The translations under genes were made by a program, and so were the position numbers. The notes beneath the pieces were generated by a model. It saw only the letters and a list, made by a program, of their open reading frames with translations, was not told the DNA's origin and did not search any database. Positions 8,376-16,973 of a stretch of DNA of 64,000 bases are shown here, piece by piece. Source of the stretch: Paraeggerthella hominis (lineage in GTDB: Bacteria; Actinomycetota; Coriobacteriia; Coriobacteriales; Eggerthellaceae); contig NZ_JAJNOQ010000001.1 in the NCBI RefSeq assembly GCF_021044775.1, forward strand, positions 1 through 64,000, written 5' to 3'. The number at the start of each line of letters is the position of its first letter. Position 1 is the first letter of the stretch.

Positions 8376-8523
8376 AAAGAAACAGATAACCGCAGTTGAG
8401 GCGTGGTTTCGCATTCGTCAAATTATCCGGAACGGTTCCGTCGAGCATCCGTGAGGCCGCCGCGCGGAAATCCTGCAGAGACCGGAAAAGCGGCGTTTAG
8501 GCCGCAGGGAAAGATTCTCGTTT

Positions 8524-8733
8524 TCACGCCTCTGCCCAGGCGCCATCCAGTTCCGCCGCGCAGCTCTCGAGCACGCATCTCACGGCGGCTATCTCCGACG
8601 GGGTCACGCGCCCTCCGTCCGCCTTCTCCTCGAGCATCGCGAGGATCGACGCCGCGCCTTCGATACGCTCGGTCGAGCGCACGATTGCGTCGACGGATTC
8701 TTTGGGTAGGGTGTTCAACGGGGTGCCTTTCAT
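8524..8733 (-). CDS. Small hypothetical protein, 69 residues
   Basis: The short acidic product starts M-K-G-T-P-L-N-T-L-P and is mostly helical in appearance, with no cysteines, signal or membrane segment. GGAAAGGA lies about 6 bases before the ATG, which supports real translation. It is leftward like the replication and partition genes, separated from them by the nested inverted repeat at 8814-8904. I do not recognise the family. Confidence 0.55.
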   Translation of the reverse strand: MKGTPLNTLPKESVDAIVRSTERIEGAASILAMLEEKADGGRVTPSEIAAVRCVLESCAAELDGAWAEA

Positions 8734-8813
8734 AGGGCGTCCTTTCCTAGGCGCTCGTCACCGAGGGAAGGAGGCCTCAGGGGCATGAAGAGAGAGAGGC
8801 ATCCACCTCAGTT

Positions 8814-8904
8814 GTCACGCTGTCGGGAAATGTACGCCAAATACCCAAAACGGCAGATGCCCCTCTGTCCGGTATTTGGCGTACGAATATTCAGTTAGCG
8901 TGAC
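8814..8904. repeat. Three-stem nested inverted repeat
   Basis: Outer stem GTCACGCT (8814-8821) pairs with AGCGTGAC (8897-8904). The middle stem GTACGCCAAATACC (8832-8845) pairs perfectly with 8871-8884. An inner stem GGCAGA pairs with TCTGTC with one wobble. The whole 91-base structure lies in the gap 8734-9054 between the small gene and the end of the replication-type gene, a gap with no coding signal. A plasmid origin, a site for a DNA-binding dimer or a structured RNA are all possible. Confidence 0.65.
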
Positions 8905-9054
8905 CGTCTCATTATAAGCGCAGCCCTCCCGTCCCTACGGAAAATCCGCGAGGCGGGCGCTGTTCCGGCCCACGGTCGGGAGGCGGCCGGCGGGGCTTTT
9001 ACATGAACCTGAATACGGTCCTGAAGAGCCATCGGGCGAAGCGCACGGCGATCC

Positions 9055-10245
9055 TCACGACGCGGCCCTCCTTCCCGCGGCTCCGCCGCCCTCCATCGAG
9101 TCGCACAGGGCGAGGTAGCGCCCGTAGCGCTCCTCGCACGCCTCCATGTGCCTTGCGAGCGCCTCGTCTGCCTCGCATTCCGCCTCGAACTCCTCCCTCG
9201 ACGCCCCGGGCTTGCGGTCGTAGAGCAGCGACAGGATCACGCTGCGCCGCGCGGCGACCCTGCGCCAGAGCTTCGCGAACCCCGGGTCCGCCTTCGCGAG
9301 GCCCTCCATGTCGAGGGGCTCCCCGTCGCAGCCCAGGGCGTCCGGAGGTATGGGTTCGTCCGACCACACGGGCAGGCCGTCGTCGCCCTCGAGCCACCTC
9401 GCCAGGTTCTTCGCGAGCCGGCCGTCCTCGCCGTTGCGGGCGCGGTAGCTCTCGGCGTATGCGGCGTAGGCGTCCGCGATCTGGCCTGGCAGGTAGCCCT
9501 CAGCGACCCTCTTCTCCCAAACTGCGAGGCAGGACCTCTTGAACCTGAGGGAGGCGACGGGCTTGATCGACATCGCGCAGAGCCTCTCGAACTCCTCGGG
9601 GAACTCGCCTCTCCTGTAGGGCTCGAAGCCGCCGCCTCCCTCGCCCCCGGCTTCCCGCGGGGAGGAGGAGAGGGGCTGTTGATTGGATTCAGGGGCTTTA
9701 TCCCATGAGTAATTAATAGCGCCGGGTTCTCCAGATCTGGGTTTTCCGGATGTGGCTTTCCCGGATGTGGCCGGACCAGATACGGATTTTCCCGTTCTGG
9801 GGACAACCTGGGCTTTCTCGGCGCCGCAGCCTTCCTCCGCGGCATCGCGCGCCTTCAGGGCGCGGTCCTTGCGGACGAACTCGGAGAGGATCGCGAAACC
9901 CTCCGCGCGCAGCTCCTCGGCCACGGCGTCGTGCATCGCGGGGTCGTCGAGCGTGATCCAGGTGGCCTCCTCGGCCTTGAGGAACCTGCCCGCCTCCCCG
10001 CGCTTGCGGGCGCGGATAATGTAGCCCGCCGACTCGAGCTCCCTGATGCCGGCCGACACCGAGTCGACGCCGTCCTTCACGAGCGAGGCGAACCCCCGGA
10101 TGGTGAAGACCCATTCGGGATTGCCCTCGAGCGAGCGGATCTGGCAGTAGATGCCCTTCGCCTTGAGCGACAGCTCGCGGTCGAAGAACACCGTGTTCTC
10201 GACGTGGGTGAAGGAGCCCTTGCCCCTGTGGATCACATTGCCCAC
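9055..10245 (-). CDS. Winged-helix replication-initiation-type protein
   Basis: The 396-residue product has an N-terminal HTH_36-like winged helix (about residues 10-90), with L-S-L-K-A-K-G-I-Y-C, then F-T-I-R-G-F-A and R-E-L-E-S-A-G-Y. Such domains occur in plasmid replication initiators and DnaD-like proteins. A low-complexity linker (about 150-210) leads to a charged helical C-terminus. The GTG at 10245 follows GGGAGGG by 5 bases and overlaps the end of parB by 13 bases, so parA-parB-rep form one operon. Its position beside parAB and the iteron-like repeats favours a replication role, but catalytic or binding activity is not shown by sequence alone. Confidence 0.65.
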   Translation of the reverse strand: MGNVIHRGKGSFTHVENTVFFDRELSLKAKGIYCQIRSLEGNPEWVFTIRGFASLVKDGVDSVSAGIRELESAGYIIRARKRGEAGRFLKAEEATWITLDDPAMHDAVAEELRAEGFAILSEFVRKDRALKARDAAEEGCGAEKAQVVPRTGKSVSGPATSGKATSGKPRSGEPGAINYSWDKAPESNQQPLSSSPREAGGEGGGGFEPYRRGEFPEEFERLCAMSIKPVASLRFKRSCLAVWEKRVAEGYLPGQIADAYAAYAESYRARNGEDGRLAKNLARWLEGDDGLPVWSDEPIPPDALGCDGEPLDMEGLAKADPGFAKLWRRVAARRSVILSLLYDRKPGASREEFEAECEADEALARHMEACEERYGRYLALCDSMEGGGAAGRRAAS

Positions 10246-11195
10246 GGGTTCCCTCCCTTCCCCCAGGCGGCGCGCTTGCGCTCGGCCTGCTCGAGCAGCT
10301 CGAGGGCGCGCACGACGCGGGCCTCGACCTCCTCGCGGCTCGCCGACGGCCTGAAGAACCGCGCGATGCTCCTCTTCGGGATCCTGAACGACTCGACCTG
10401 GTTCGGCTTCTCCTCCTCCATGATCGAGCGGATGAGGGCCTCGCCGAGCTCGCCCTCCTGCGAAAAGCGCTTCATCTTCAGGGCCTGCGAGTGGGACGGG
10501 GTGCAGGCGTTCTCCCGCATCGCGTCGAGGAGCGTCTCCTGCTCGCGCCGCGAGAGGTAGCTGACCTCGACGGCGGGGAGCATCCGCATGCGCCCTTCGT
10601 CCACGAGGTCGAGTATCCCCGGGACGAGGTGGGTGAGCCTGATATAGCGCCTCACCTTGTCCTTGCTCACGCCGAGCTCCTCGGCGAGTACGTCCCTGGA
10701 CTTCCTGCCCTTCAACTTGTGCGCATTTTGCGCACAAGTCAGGTCGGTGCGCTCTCCCTGGCGCCGCATCGCATCGAGCCTCATGGAGTACGCGAAGGCG
10801 CGCTCGCTCGGAAGGATGCTCTCGCGCTGCAGGTTGGAGTCGACCATGGCGATGACGGCCTCGTCCTCCGTCATCTCCCTCACGATGCACGGAGCCTCCG
10901 CGAGGCCGGCGAGCTCGGCGGCTCGCTTGCGGCGGTGCCCGCTCACGAGCGTGTACCTGCCGCCCTCCCCGGGAACCACGGTCAGGGGGACGAGCACGCC
11001 GTTCTCCGCGACGCTCTCGGCGAGCGCCTCCATCTCCTCGTCGTCGGCGACTCGGAACGGATGGTTCGGGAACGGGTCGATGAGGCCGAGGGGGATCGGC
11101 TCCACGGATCCGGCCGCCGCGGAGTCGCGCTCCTCCTGGGACGTGAACAGGTCGTCGATGCTCGGCAGCGGCACCGCCGCCCTCCTCCTAGCCAC
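10233..11195 (-). CDS. parB: ParB-family partition protein
   Basis: The 320-residue product has the ParB/Srx N-terminal domain (residues about 30-125), with N-P-F-R-type sequence as N-H-P-F-R-V and the nucleotide-binding motif G-H-R-R-K-R-A. The central HTH region (about 135-220) includes L-A-E-E-L-G-V-S-K-D-K-V-R-R-Y-I-R-L. ParB binds a centromere-like site and loads ParA-dependent segregation of plasmids or chromosomes. The GTG at 11195 overlaps the parA stop codon and follows GGAGGT; a longer reading inside parA is unlikely. The C-terminal third is Glu/Arg rich. Confidence 0.9.
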   Translation of the reverse strand: MARRRAAVPLPSIDDLFTSQEERDSAAAGSVEPIPLGLIDPFPNHPFRVADDEEMEALAESVAENGVLVPLTVVPGEGGRYTLVSGHRRKRAAELAGLAEAPCIVREMTEDEAVIAMVDSNLQRESILPSERAFAYSMRLDAMRRQGERTDLTCAQNAHKLKGRKSRDVLAEELGVSKDKVRRYIRLTHLVPGILDLVDEGRMRMLPAVEVSYLSRREQETLLDAMRENACTPSHSQALKMKRFSQEGELGEALIRSIMEEEKPNQVESFRIPKRSIARFFRPSASREEVEARVVRALELLEQAERKRAAWGKGGNPWAM

Positions 11196-11970
11196 GGCGC
11201 ACCTCCTCCGCGAGGCGGGAGAACGACGCGGCGACCTTGCCATCGGGGTCGTATGCGAATACGCTTTCACCCGCAGCGGCCGCCTCCGCGGCGGAAACGG
11301 CGCGGGGCACCACGGTCTCGAAGACGCGGTACGCCTTCCCGTACTGGCCTCTGACGGTGCGTTCCACGTCCCTGGCGAGGTTGTTGCGGGAGTCGTAGAG
11401 CGTGACGAGGATGCCCTCCACGGAGAGGCCGGGGTTTATCTGCCTCCTGACCCGCGCCACGGTCTTCAGGAGGCCGGTCATGCCGGATGCCGGGAGGTAC
11501 TCGGCGGAGACCGGGATGAGGACGCTGTCCGCGGCGGCCAGTGCGTTGATGGGGATTATTCCCAGGGTGGGCGCGCAGTCGACGATGACGTAGTCGTAGT
11601 CCGCCTTGATGGGCGCGAGCCAGGCGCCCATCATCCGCTCGCGGGACATCGCCATGAACACCGCCATCTCCATGGCGGCGAGCTCGATGTTGGAGGGCAT
11701 GAGGTCGACGCCCTCGCGGTGGCGGAGCATCCCCGCCGTGGGGTCGTCGTCCGAGCCCGCTATCGCGGAGGAAAGGTGGGTGGCGAGGGTCGTCTCAAGC
11801 GAGTCCGGGTCCCTCCATCCGAGGGACTTCGTCAGGTCTCCCTGGGGATCGGCGTCGACGAGAAGCACCCGGCTCCCCGTCCTGGCGAGCGCGACCCCCA
11901 GGCTCAGCGCCGTGGCGGTCTTGGCCGTCCCTCCCTTCTGGTTGGCGACGGCAATCGTCCTGCATGTCAT
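11188..11970 (-). CDS. parA: ParA-family partition ATPase
   Basis: This 260-residue protein carries the deviant Walker A motif K-G-G-T-A-K-T at residues 12-18, Walker A' with V-D-A-D-P-Q-G-D near 43-50, and Walker B with Y-V-I-V-D-C-A-P near 120. These identify a ParA/Soj ATPase, which moves or positions DNA together with ParB. The ATG at 11970 follows GGGAGGAAG and sits exactly at the conserved N-terminus. It is the first gene of the leftward parA-parB-rep operon and the last recognisable gene of the element before the chromosome. Confidence 0.93.
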   Translation of the reverse strand: MTCRTIAVANQKGGTAKTATALSLGVALARTGSRVLLVDADPQGDLTKSLGWRDPDSLETTLATHLSSAIAGSDDDPTAGMLRHREGVDLMPSNIELAAMEMAVFMAMSRERMMGAWLAPIKADYDYVIVDCAPTLGIIPINALAAADSVLIPVSAEYLPASGMTGLLKTVARVRRQINPGLSVEGILVTLYDSRNNLARDVERTVRGQYGKAYRVFETVVPRAVSAAEAAAAGESVFAYDPDGKVAASFSRLAEEVRRG

Positions 11971-12150
11971 CTTGCTTCCTCCCATCTGCGGCGCTGCCGC
12001 GTCTCGGGAGGTCAGGAGGTTTCGGAATCGCAGTCGGGAGCGGGGCCTTGTCGCCCTGCGGCCTTCGGCCGACCGTCCGCGCGTTCGCGTATCTCTTTCG
12101 GGAACGGTCGTCCCCATGCGGAATACGCGGTTGGAAAGCGCGGGAACTGG

Positions 12151-12234
12151 ACTGGAATTTCCAGTGTTTCTCCCGTTTCGCAAACCCATCCCACTGAGGG
12201 TGCATGAATAGAGAAAATCCCTCTGACGTGGGAT
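12151..12234. promoter_or_regulatory. Palindromes upstream of parA, near the element's right edge
   Basis: ACTGGAATTTCCAGT (12151-12165) is a perfect palindrome around one base. ATCCCAC (12188-12194) and GTGGGAT (12228-12234) form an inverted repeat, with AGGG and CCCT inside it. A third pair, TGCCAGCCAAAAC (12274-12286) and GTTTT-CG-GGCTGGCA (12323-12337), lies closer to the surface-protein gene. They fall in the 418-base gap 11971-12388, which has no convincing gene and must contain the parA promoter and the junction. Centromere, operator or attachment-site roles are possible. Confidence 0.35.
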
Positions 12235-12388
12235 TATTTAGAAAATGGATTTGCAAGAGAAGTTAGCGGAACGTGCCAGCCAAAACATTGGGAAGCTTCT
12301 AGTCTGCGCGTCGTGACGGAGGGTTTTCGGGCTGGCAGGATGCGGGCTTTGCGCTTCAACTTGAGTCATCAGGACGAAGGGAGTTGAA

Positions 12389-14302
12389 ATGCTACGAGAC
12401 AGCGTGCTTCGCCTTGTCGTTGCCGTCGGGCTGGTTGCGGGCGTTGCGATGCCGGGTAGCTTCGCGTTCGCGGCGCCCGACGGCAGCTTGGCGGGGGCGG
12501 AGGTTCGGGATGCTGCGCCCGAGGCGGCTTCGAGCGATGCCGGCTTATCGGAGGACCGCGACGAGGAAGGCTCTTCCGTCGACGGCGCGCCGGCGTCAGC
12601 GCCTGAAGCGCCGGCGGGCGCCGAGTTGCCGCCGCCGATCGCCGAGCCGCTTTCCATATCGATCGACGAGGAAAATCCCGTGGCGCCCGAATCGGGGACG
12701 GCGGGGGAGCGTCCGGTAGATGCGCGCGATGCGGCGCCTGCGGAACAGCCCGATTTCAACGGCATCGTGGAGTTCGACATGGAAGTTGCCGGAGAGGGCG
12801 TGCAGTCCAAGGTGTTTACGAGCGGCGACGAGCCGCTGGGCAACTTCGGTTTGTACGATATGGGAAGCTGGGTTTTCAAGAAGTACTTCATCGGCTGGTC
12901 GGACGTGCCGGATTACGTGGCTAACGCGCAGGGACGTCTTTTCTACGAAGGGGAGCCGGTGTCCGCGGCGTTTCCCGAGGGCCTGTCCGAGCCGCGCCGT
13001 CTGTACGCCATTTTCGCGGGCGGGTTCGATGCGCTGAACAGCGCGGGCTATATCGACATGAACCGCGGTATGAGCGCTTCCGACACCGTGGAGGGCGAGA
13101 TTATCGAGCAATCCGGGTTCGGCGTCGACCAGGCGGACAAAGCGGCAACCGTGATGCTGGATCCGTCGGCGCCGGGATACGGGGTTGCGGTGCGCCCGGA
13201 ATTCGGCTTCAACAAGGTGCTCGCGCACATGGTGTTCAGGAATCCCGGCGGCATCATGACCAACAGCGGAACCTGGTCGGACGGCCCGAAGCAGGGCGCG
13301 TCGTACACGCACGTCGATCTGCACGTGGTGCTTGACGAGCGCATCGGCATGCCCGACGTTTTGGAGAACGTGTCGTTTACCAGCTACCAGTTCAAGCCTT
13401 CGTATGTGCTCGACGAAAACTACAACGTGCTTGCCCGGATAGACGATTCGCTGGTGCAGGGAAGCCCCACCTCGGTGTTCTCGTTCGATCGCCAGGGCAA
13501 GTCCACGTTCATCGTCCGGGTCACGGTTCGCCGCGACGGAAATCCGGCGAACCTTCTGAACGCTTCGGCTTCGCAGGTGCTCGAGCCGATGGTGCTTACG
13601 GCGCCGGGACGTCCCTTCTTCGTTTCGAAGGAGACGGCGTACGCGGTCGAGTCTGCGGGCGAGCCGATTACACTGGGCGGCTACATCGACGGCGTGGTGA
13701 AGGTGAGCGCGATCAAGCAGAACATTCCCCGAATCGACAGCCCCTCGATGCGAATAGCCTTCGTGGCGCGAACCTACCAGGTTTCGTATCGCTTCGAAAG
13801 CATGACGGAAGGCAAGGAGCTGCCTGCGGACGTGCTGGCGCTTCTGCCTGTGCCGCTCGAGGGCCTGGAGACGGGCGTCCGCGTGTTCCCCGAAGAGCTG
13901 CTTCAGACCGAGATCCAGGTCGAAGGCGGGAAATGGGCGTTCCGCTCCTGGGATAAGGAGTCGCATCTGGTTGACGACGCCGACGGCGAGTTCGTGGGGT
14001 ATTGGGAATTCGCAGCCGATCCCGTGCCGGTCGACCCGCCGGACCCGACCGACCCGCCGGATCCGGTCAACCCGGTCGATCCAGTCGACCCGGTCGATCC
14101 AGTTGCGCCGGTTGAGCCCGGGACCTCGGGGCAGCAGCCCAAGCCGATGCCCGAACCCGTAAAGGCCCAGGCAAAGGCGCTTCCCGTTACGGGCGACTCG
14201 AGCTTGGCGGCCGTCGCTGCGTTCGCGGGCGCGGCCTTCCTGGCGGGCGTGGTGATTCTTGCCGCTGCCATTGCCGTGGGAAAGAGGCGGTCGGGAAAGT
14301 AA
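12389..14302 (+). CDS. Sortase-anchored surface protein with SHIRT-like domain
   Basis: This 637-residue protein has a signal peptide (cleavage near A-F-A-A at about residue 29), an acidic Ala/Pro/Glu-rich stretch to about 125, a large central region, and a SHIRT-like domain (about 465-550; Y-Q-V-S-Y-R-F-E-S and a W-x-F...W motif). A Pro-Asp repeat wall-spanning segment (about 548-575) precedes L-P-V-T-G-D, a hydrophobic helix and K-R-R. It should therefore be attached to peptidoglycan by a sortase. SHIRT domains act as rigid stalks in adhesins, so adhesion is a reasonable inference. GGGAG lies 7 bases before the ATG. It is the first chromosomal gene after the mobile element. Confidence 0.85.
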   Translation: MLRDSVLRLVVAVGLVAGVAMPGSFAFAAPDGSLAGAEVRDAAPEAASSDAGLSEDRDEEGSSVDGAPASAPEAPAGAELPPPIAEPLSISIDEENPVAPESGTAGERPVDARDAAPAEQPDFNGIVEFDMEVAGEGVQSKVFTSGDEPLGNFGLYDMGSWVFKKYFIGWSDVPDYVANAQGRLFYEGEPVSAAFPEGLSEPRRLYAIFAGGFDALNSAGYIDMNRGMSASDTVEGEIIEQSGFGVDQADKAATVMLDPSAPGYGVAVRPEFGFNKVLAHMVFRNPGGIMTNSGTWSDGPKQGASYTHVDLHVVLDERIGMPDVLENVSFTSYQFKPSYVLDENYNVLARIDDSLVQGSPTSVFSFDRQGKSTFIVRVTVRRDGNPANLLNASASQVLEPMVLTAPGRPFFVSKETAYAVESAGEPITLGGYIDGVVKVSAIKQNIPRIDSPSMRIAFVARTYQVSYRFESMTEGKELPADVLALLPVPLEGLETGVRVFPEELLQTEIQVEGGKWAFRSWDKESHLVDDADGEFVGYWEFAADPVPVDPPDPTDPPDPVNPVDPVDPVDPVAPVEPGTSGQQPKPMPEPVKAQAKALPVTGDSSLAAVAAFAGAAFLAGVVILAAAIAVGKRRSGK

Positions 14303-14332
14303 CAGCCTGCTAAGTAGTTTCAAGAGCGGGCG

Positions 14333-14368
14333 ATCGGGGCGGGTGCGCAGGTGCGTGCCCGCCCCGAT
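14333..14368. terminator. Hairpin between convergent surface-protein and tex genes
   Basis: ATCGGGGCGGG (14333-14343) pairs perfectly with CCCGCCCCGAT (14358-14368). It lies between two converging stop codons and can serve both directions, although no T-run follows. Confidence 0.55.
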
Positions 14369-14431
14369 GCCGCGTGCGCCGCGAAGGGGCGTCGCTGCCG
14401 TTGCTTCGCGCTGCGAGCGCTTGCGAGGACG

Positions 14432-16588
14432 CTACGCCTTTCCCTTCGCCATCGAAAGCGATATCTTGCCGCGATCTTTGTCGATGCCGGTCACCCAGAC
14501 GGTTACCGTGTCGCCAACGGACACGACCTCGCTCGGGTGCTTGACGAAGCGGTCGGACAGCTTGGAAATGTGGACGAGTCCGTCTTGCTTCACGCCGATG
14601 TCGACGAATGCGCCGAAGTCCACCACGTTGCGCACGGTGCCGGTCAGCTCCATGCCGACGGACAGGTCGTCGAAGTCCCGCACGGTGCGGTCGAACACCA
14701 CCGGTGGCGCGTCGTCGCGGGGGTCGCGGCCCGGTTTCTCCAGCTCGGCCACTATGTCTTTAAGCGTGGGAAGGCCGACGCCCAGCTCTTCGGAAAGACC
14801 CGCCACGTTGCCCAGACGGCTTGCGATATCGGGTACTCCGCCTTGGGCGAGCGCTTCCGGCTTCATCTGTGCGCGCTTCAAAAGCTCGCGCGCCACGGGG
14901 TAGCTTTCGGGATGGACGCTCGTGGCGTCGAGCGGGTTCGCGCCGTTCGCGATGCGCAGGAATCCCGCGCAGTTCTGGAAGGCTTTCGCGCCCAGCTTCG
15001 GTACCTTCTTCAGTTCGCGGCGATCGGCGAAGGCGCCGTGCTCTTCCCGGTAGGCCACGATGTTCTTCGCCACGGTGGCGTTCACGCCCGACACGTAGCC
15101 CAAAAGACTCGCGCTTGCCGTATTGAGGTCGACGCCTACCCGGTTTACGACGCGCTCCACCACGTCGCCCAGCGCGCGTCCGAGCGCCGCCTGGTCCAGG
15201 TCGTGCTGGTATTGGCCCACGCCGATGGCCTGGGGCGGAATCTTCACCAGCTCGGCTAGGGGGTCTTGCAGGCGACGCCCCAGGCTCATGGCGCCGCGCG
15301 TGGTCACGTCGAGGTCGGGGTACTCCTCGCTGGCCAACTGCGACGCAGAGTATACCGAGGCCCCGGCTTCGTTCACGATGGTGTACTGCACGGGCTGGTC
15401 CAGTCGCGCTAGAAGGTCGGCCACGGCGTCCTCGGTCTCGCGGCTGCCGGTGCCGTTGCCGATGGCCACCACGTTCACGCGGTGCTTCTTGACCAGGCTT
15501 TCGAGTGCGGCCTGCGCCTCCTTCACCTGCGAGCGCGGCGGCGTGGGGTAGACCGTCGTGTAGTCGAGCAGCTTGCCGTACTCGTCGAGCACCGCCACTT
15601 TGCAGCCGGTGCGGTAGCCGGGGTCGAGCGCAAGGACGCGCGCGCCGCGAACGGGGCGCTGCTGCAGAAGGTTCTCGGTGTTCTTGGCGAACACGCGGAT
15701 GGCGTCGGTCTGCGCGCGCTCGGTAAGAAGGCTGCGCATCTCGCGATCGAGGGCGGGCGCCATCAGGCGTTTGTAGCCGTCGGCAACGGCTTCGCGCAGC
15801 ACGTCGGCGAAGGGGCTTTGCGGGCGCGTGATCACGCGACGTTCCAGCTGCTCCACCGCGGCGTCTGCCTGAACGCGCACCTTCACGCGCAGCTTGCCCT
15901 CTTTTTCGCCGCGGTTCACGGCGAGCACGCGGTGGTTGGGGATGCGCGAGAGCGGCTCCGAGAAATCGTAGTACGACTCGTAGACGGTTTTTTCCTGTGC
16001 GTCGGTTGCTTCGACGGCCAACGCGCCGGTGCGTTGGGTGAAGCTGCGCAGCACGGCGGTATGCTCGGCGTCGTCGGCTATCGTCTCGGCAACGATATCG
16101 CGAGCGCCCTGCAGCGCGGCTTCGGCCGTGGGGAAGCCGGCTTCGGCGTTCACGAGCCCGGCGGCAAGGGCGAGCGGGCTCTTGTCCGAGCGTCCCTGCG
16201 CCAAGATGAGCAGGGCGAGCGGTTCCAGCCCGGCATCGCGCGCTTTCGACGCGCGGGTGGCGCGCTTTTTCCTGTACGGCTTGTACAGGTCCTCCACGCG
16301 CTGCATGATCGCGGCGTCTTCGATCTTCGCACGCAGTTCGGGCGTGAGCTTGCCCTGCTCGTCGATGGCGCGCAGCACTTCGTCCTTGCGAGCCTCGAGG
16401 GCGCGCAGGTAGGAAAGGCGCTCGTCGAAGGCGCGCAGCTGGGCGTCGTCCATGCCGCCGGTGGCTTCCTTGCGGTAGCGGGCGATGAACGGAATGGTGT
16501 TGCCCTCGTCGACGAGGGCGATGACGGCTGCAACCTGCGCCGCGGAAAGCCCCAGCTCGCGTGCGAGCGTGGTATGGATGTTCGACAT
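14432..16588 (-). CDS. tex: Tex family S1 RNA-binding transcription accessory protein
   Basis: The 718-residue length and layout are those of Tex: an N-terminal helical region (G-N-T-I-P-F-I-A-R-Y-R-K-E-A-T-G-G near 32-48), a YqgF/RNase H-like domain (A-L-D-P-G-Y-R-T-G-C-K near 330), helix-hairpin-helix repeats (L-N-T-A-S-A-S-L-L near 495), and a C-terminal S1 domain (G-T-V-R-N-V-V-D-F-G-A-F-V-D near 650). Tex binds RNA and affects transcription; its precise role is not settled. The ATG at 16588 begins the conserved family start M-S-N-I-H and follows GGAG. It is a single-gene unit facing the surface-protein gene. Confidence 0.95.
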   Translation of the reverse strand: MSNIHTTLARELGLSAAQVAAVIALVDEGNTIPFIARYRKEATGGMDDAQLRAFDERLSYLRALEARKDEVLRAIDEQGKLTPELRAKIEDAAIMQRVEDLYKPYRKKRATRASKARDAGLEPLALLILAQGRSDKSPLALAAGLVNAEAGFPTAEAALQGARDIVAETIADDAEHTAVLRSFTQRTGALAVEATDAQEKTVYESYYDFSEPLSRIPNHRVLAVNRGEKEGKLRVKVRVQADAAVEQLERRVITRPQSPFADVLREAVADGYKRLMAPALDREMRSLLTERAQTDAIRVFAKNTENLLQQRPVRGARVLALDPGYRTGCKVAVLDEYGKLLDYTTVYPTPPRSQVKEAQAALESLVKKHRVNVVAIGNGTGSRETEDAVADLLARLDQPVQYTIVNEAGASVYSASQLASEEYPDLDVTTRGAMSLGRRLQDPLAELVKIPPQAIGVGQYQHDLDQAALGRALGDVVERVVNRVGVDLNTASASLLGYVSGVNATVAKNIVAYREEHGAFADRRELKKVPKLGAKAFQNCAGFLRIANGANPLDATSVHPESYPVARELLKRAQMKPEALAQGGVPDIASRLGNVAGLSEELGVGLPTLKDIVAELEKPGRDPRDDAPPVVFDRTVRDFDDLSVGMELTGTVRNVVDFGAFVDIGVKQDGLVHISKLSDRFVKHPSEVVSVGDTVTVWVTGIDKDRGKISLSMAKGKA

Positions 16589-16683
16589 GGAATGCGCTCC
16601 TGTGTTCCGGCTTGAAATCGGGCTTGCCATTATACGCGAACGTTGCCGTCCGGGATGTCCGCGTTTCCGGATGCAGGGATCGG

Positions 16684-16839
16684 CGCGCGCTGTCAAAACG
16701 ATCGAGTTTTGCGGCGGTTTTTCGCCTTTGAGCACGTCGCTTCTTGAAGGCGTTTTGCATCATCCCAGTTCACGAAGTTGTCATGGGTCTTTATCCTGGT
16801 TTGAGGATCAGCAAAACTCGCTCGTTTTGACAGCGCGCG
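16684..16839. repeat. MITE-like element with 29-bp terminal inverted repeats
   Basis: The left arm (16684-16712) and right arm (16811-16839) are inverted repeats of 29 bases with one mismatch; they begin CGCGCGCTGTCAAAACGA. The 98-base interior has CGGCGGTTTTTCGC at 16712-16725 and no gene. A related element lies at 36451-36658: both have GTCAAAAC followed 10-12 bases later by CGGCGGTTTTTCGC. No clear target duplication is seen. It occupies most of the gap 16589-16973. Confidence 0.6.
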
Positions 16840-16928
16840 GCACCGCGGCGGAAGCATCAGCCGGGCGACGCGCAGCCGGAAGCGTTCGTCGCAGTGCGCC
16901 GCGCAACCGGAGGCGTCGCTGCCGCAAA

Positions 16929-16970
16929 GACGTCAGCCGAGCGCCGCGCAACCGCCGCCCGGCTGACGTC
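16929..16970 (-). terminator. Hairpin just after the lipoprotein gene
   Basis: GACGTCAGCCG (16929-16939) pairs perfectly with CGGCTGACGTC (16960-16970), three bases past the stop of the leftward lipoprotein gene. Only a short CTTT follows on the transcribed strand, so it may be a weak terminator. Confidence 0.5.
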
Positions 16971-16973
16971 GAC

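Larger units (their letters stand above)
1..12300. mobile_element. Mobilizable plasmid-like accessory element (boundaries uncertain)
   Basis: This block holds a relaxase, a MobC-like accessory protein, ParA, ParB, a winged-helix replication-type protein and several cargo genes, most of them leftward in tight pairs. It ends before a chromosomal surface-protein gene at 12389. Its non-coding DNA carries repeats typical of plasmid control regions. No integrase, transposase or type IV secretion gene is visible, so it could be an integrated plasmid or an IME/ICE whose other end lies left of the window. The right edge must fall in 11971-12388; the left edge is not in the window or lies near the broken ATPase at about 112. 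Confidence 0.6.

Noticed and set aside
14030..14115. Pro-Asp repeat DNA as a CRISPR or satellite array
   Set aside because: It is an in-frame wall-spanning repeat within the surface-protein gene; no CRISPR-like repeat-spacer array was seen anywhere in the window.
12596..14323. Long leftward open frame opposite the SHIRT surface-protein gene
   Set aside because: Arg/His-rich shadow of a gene with a clear signal peptide and sorting signal on the other strand.
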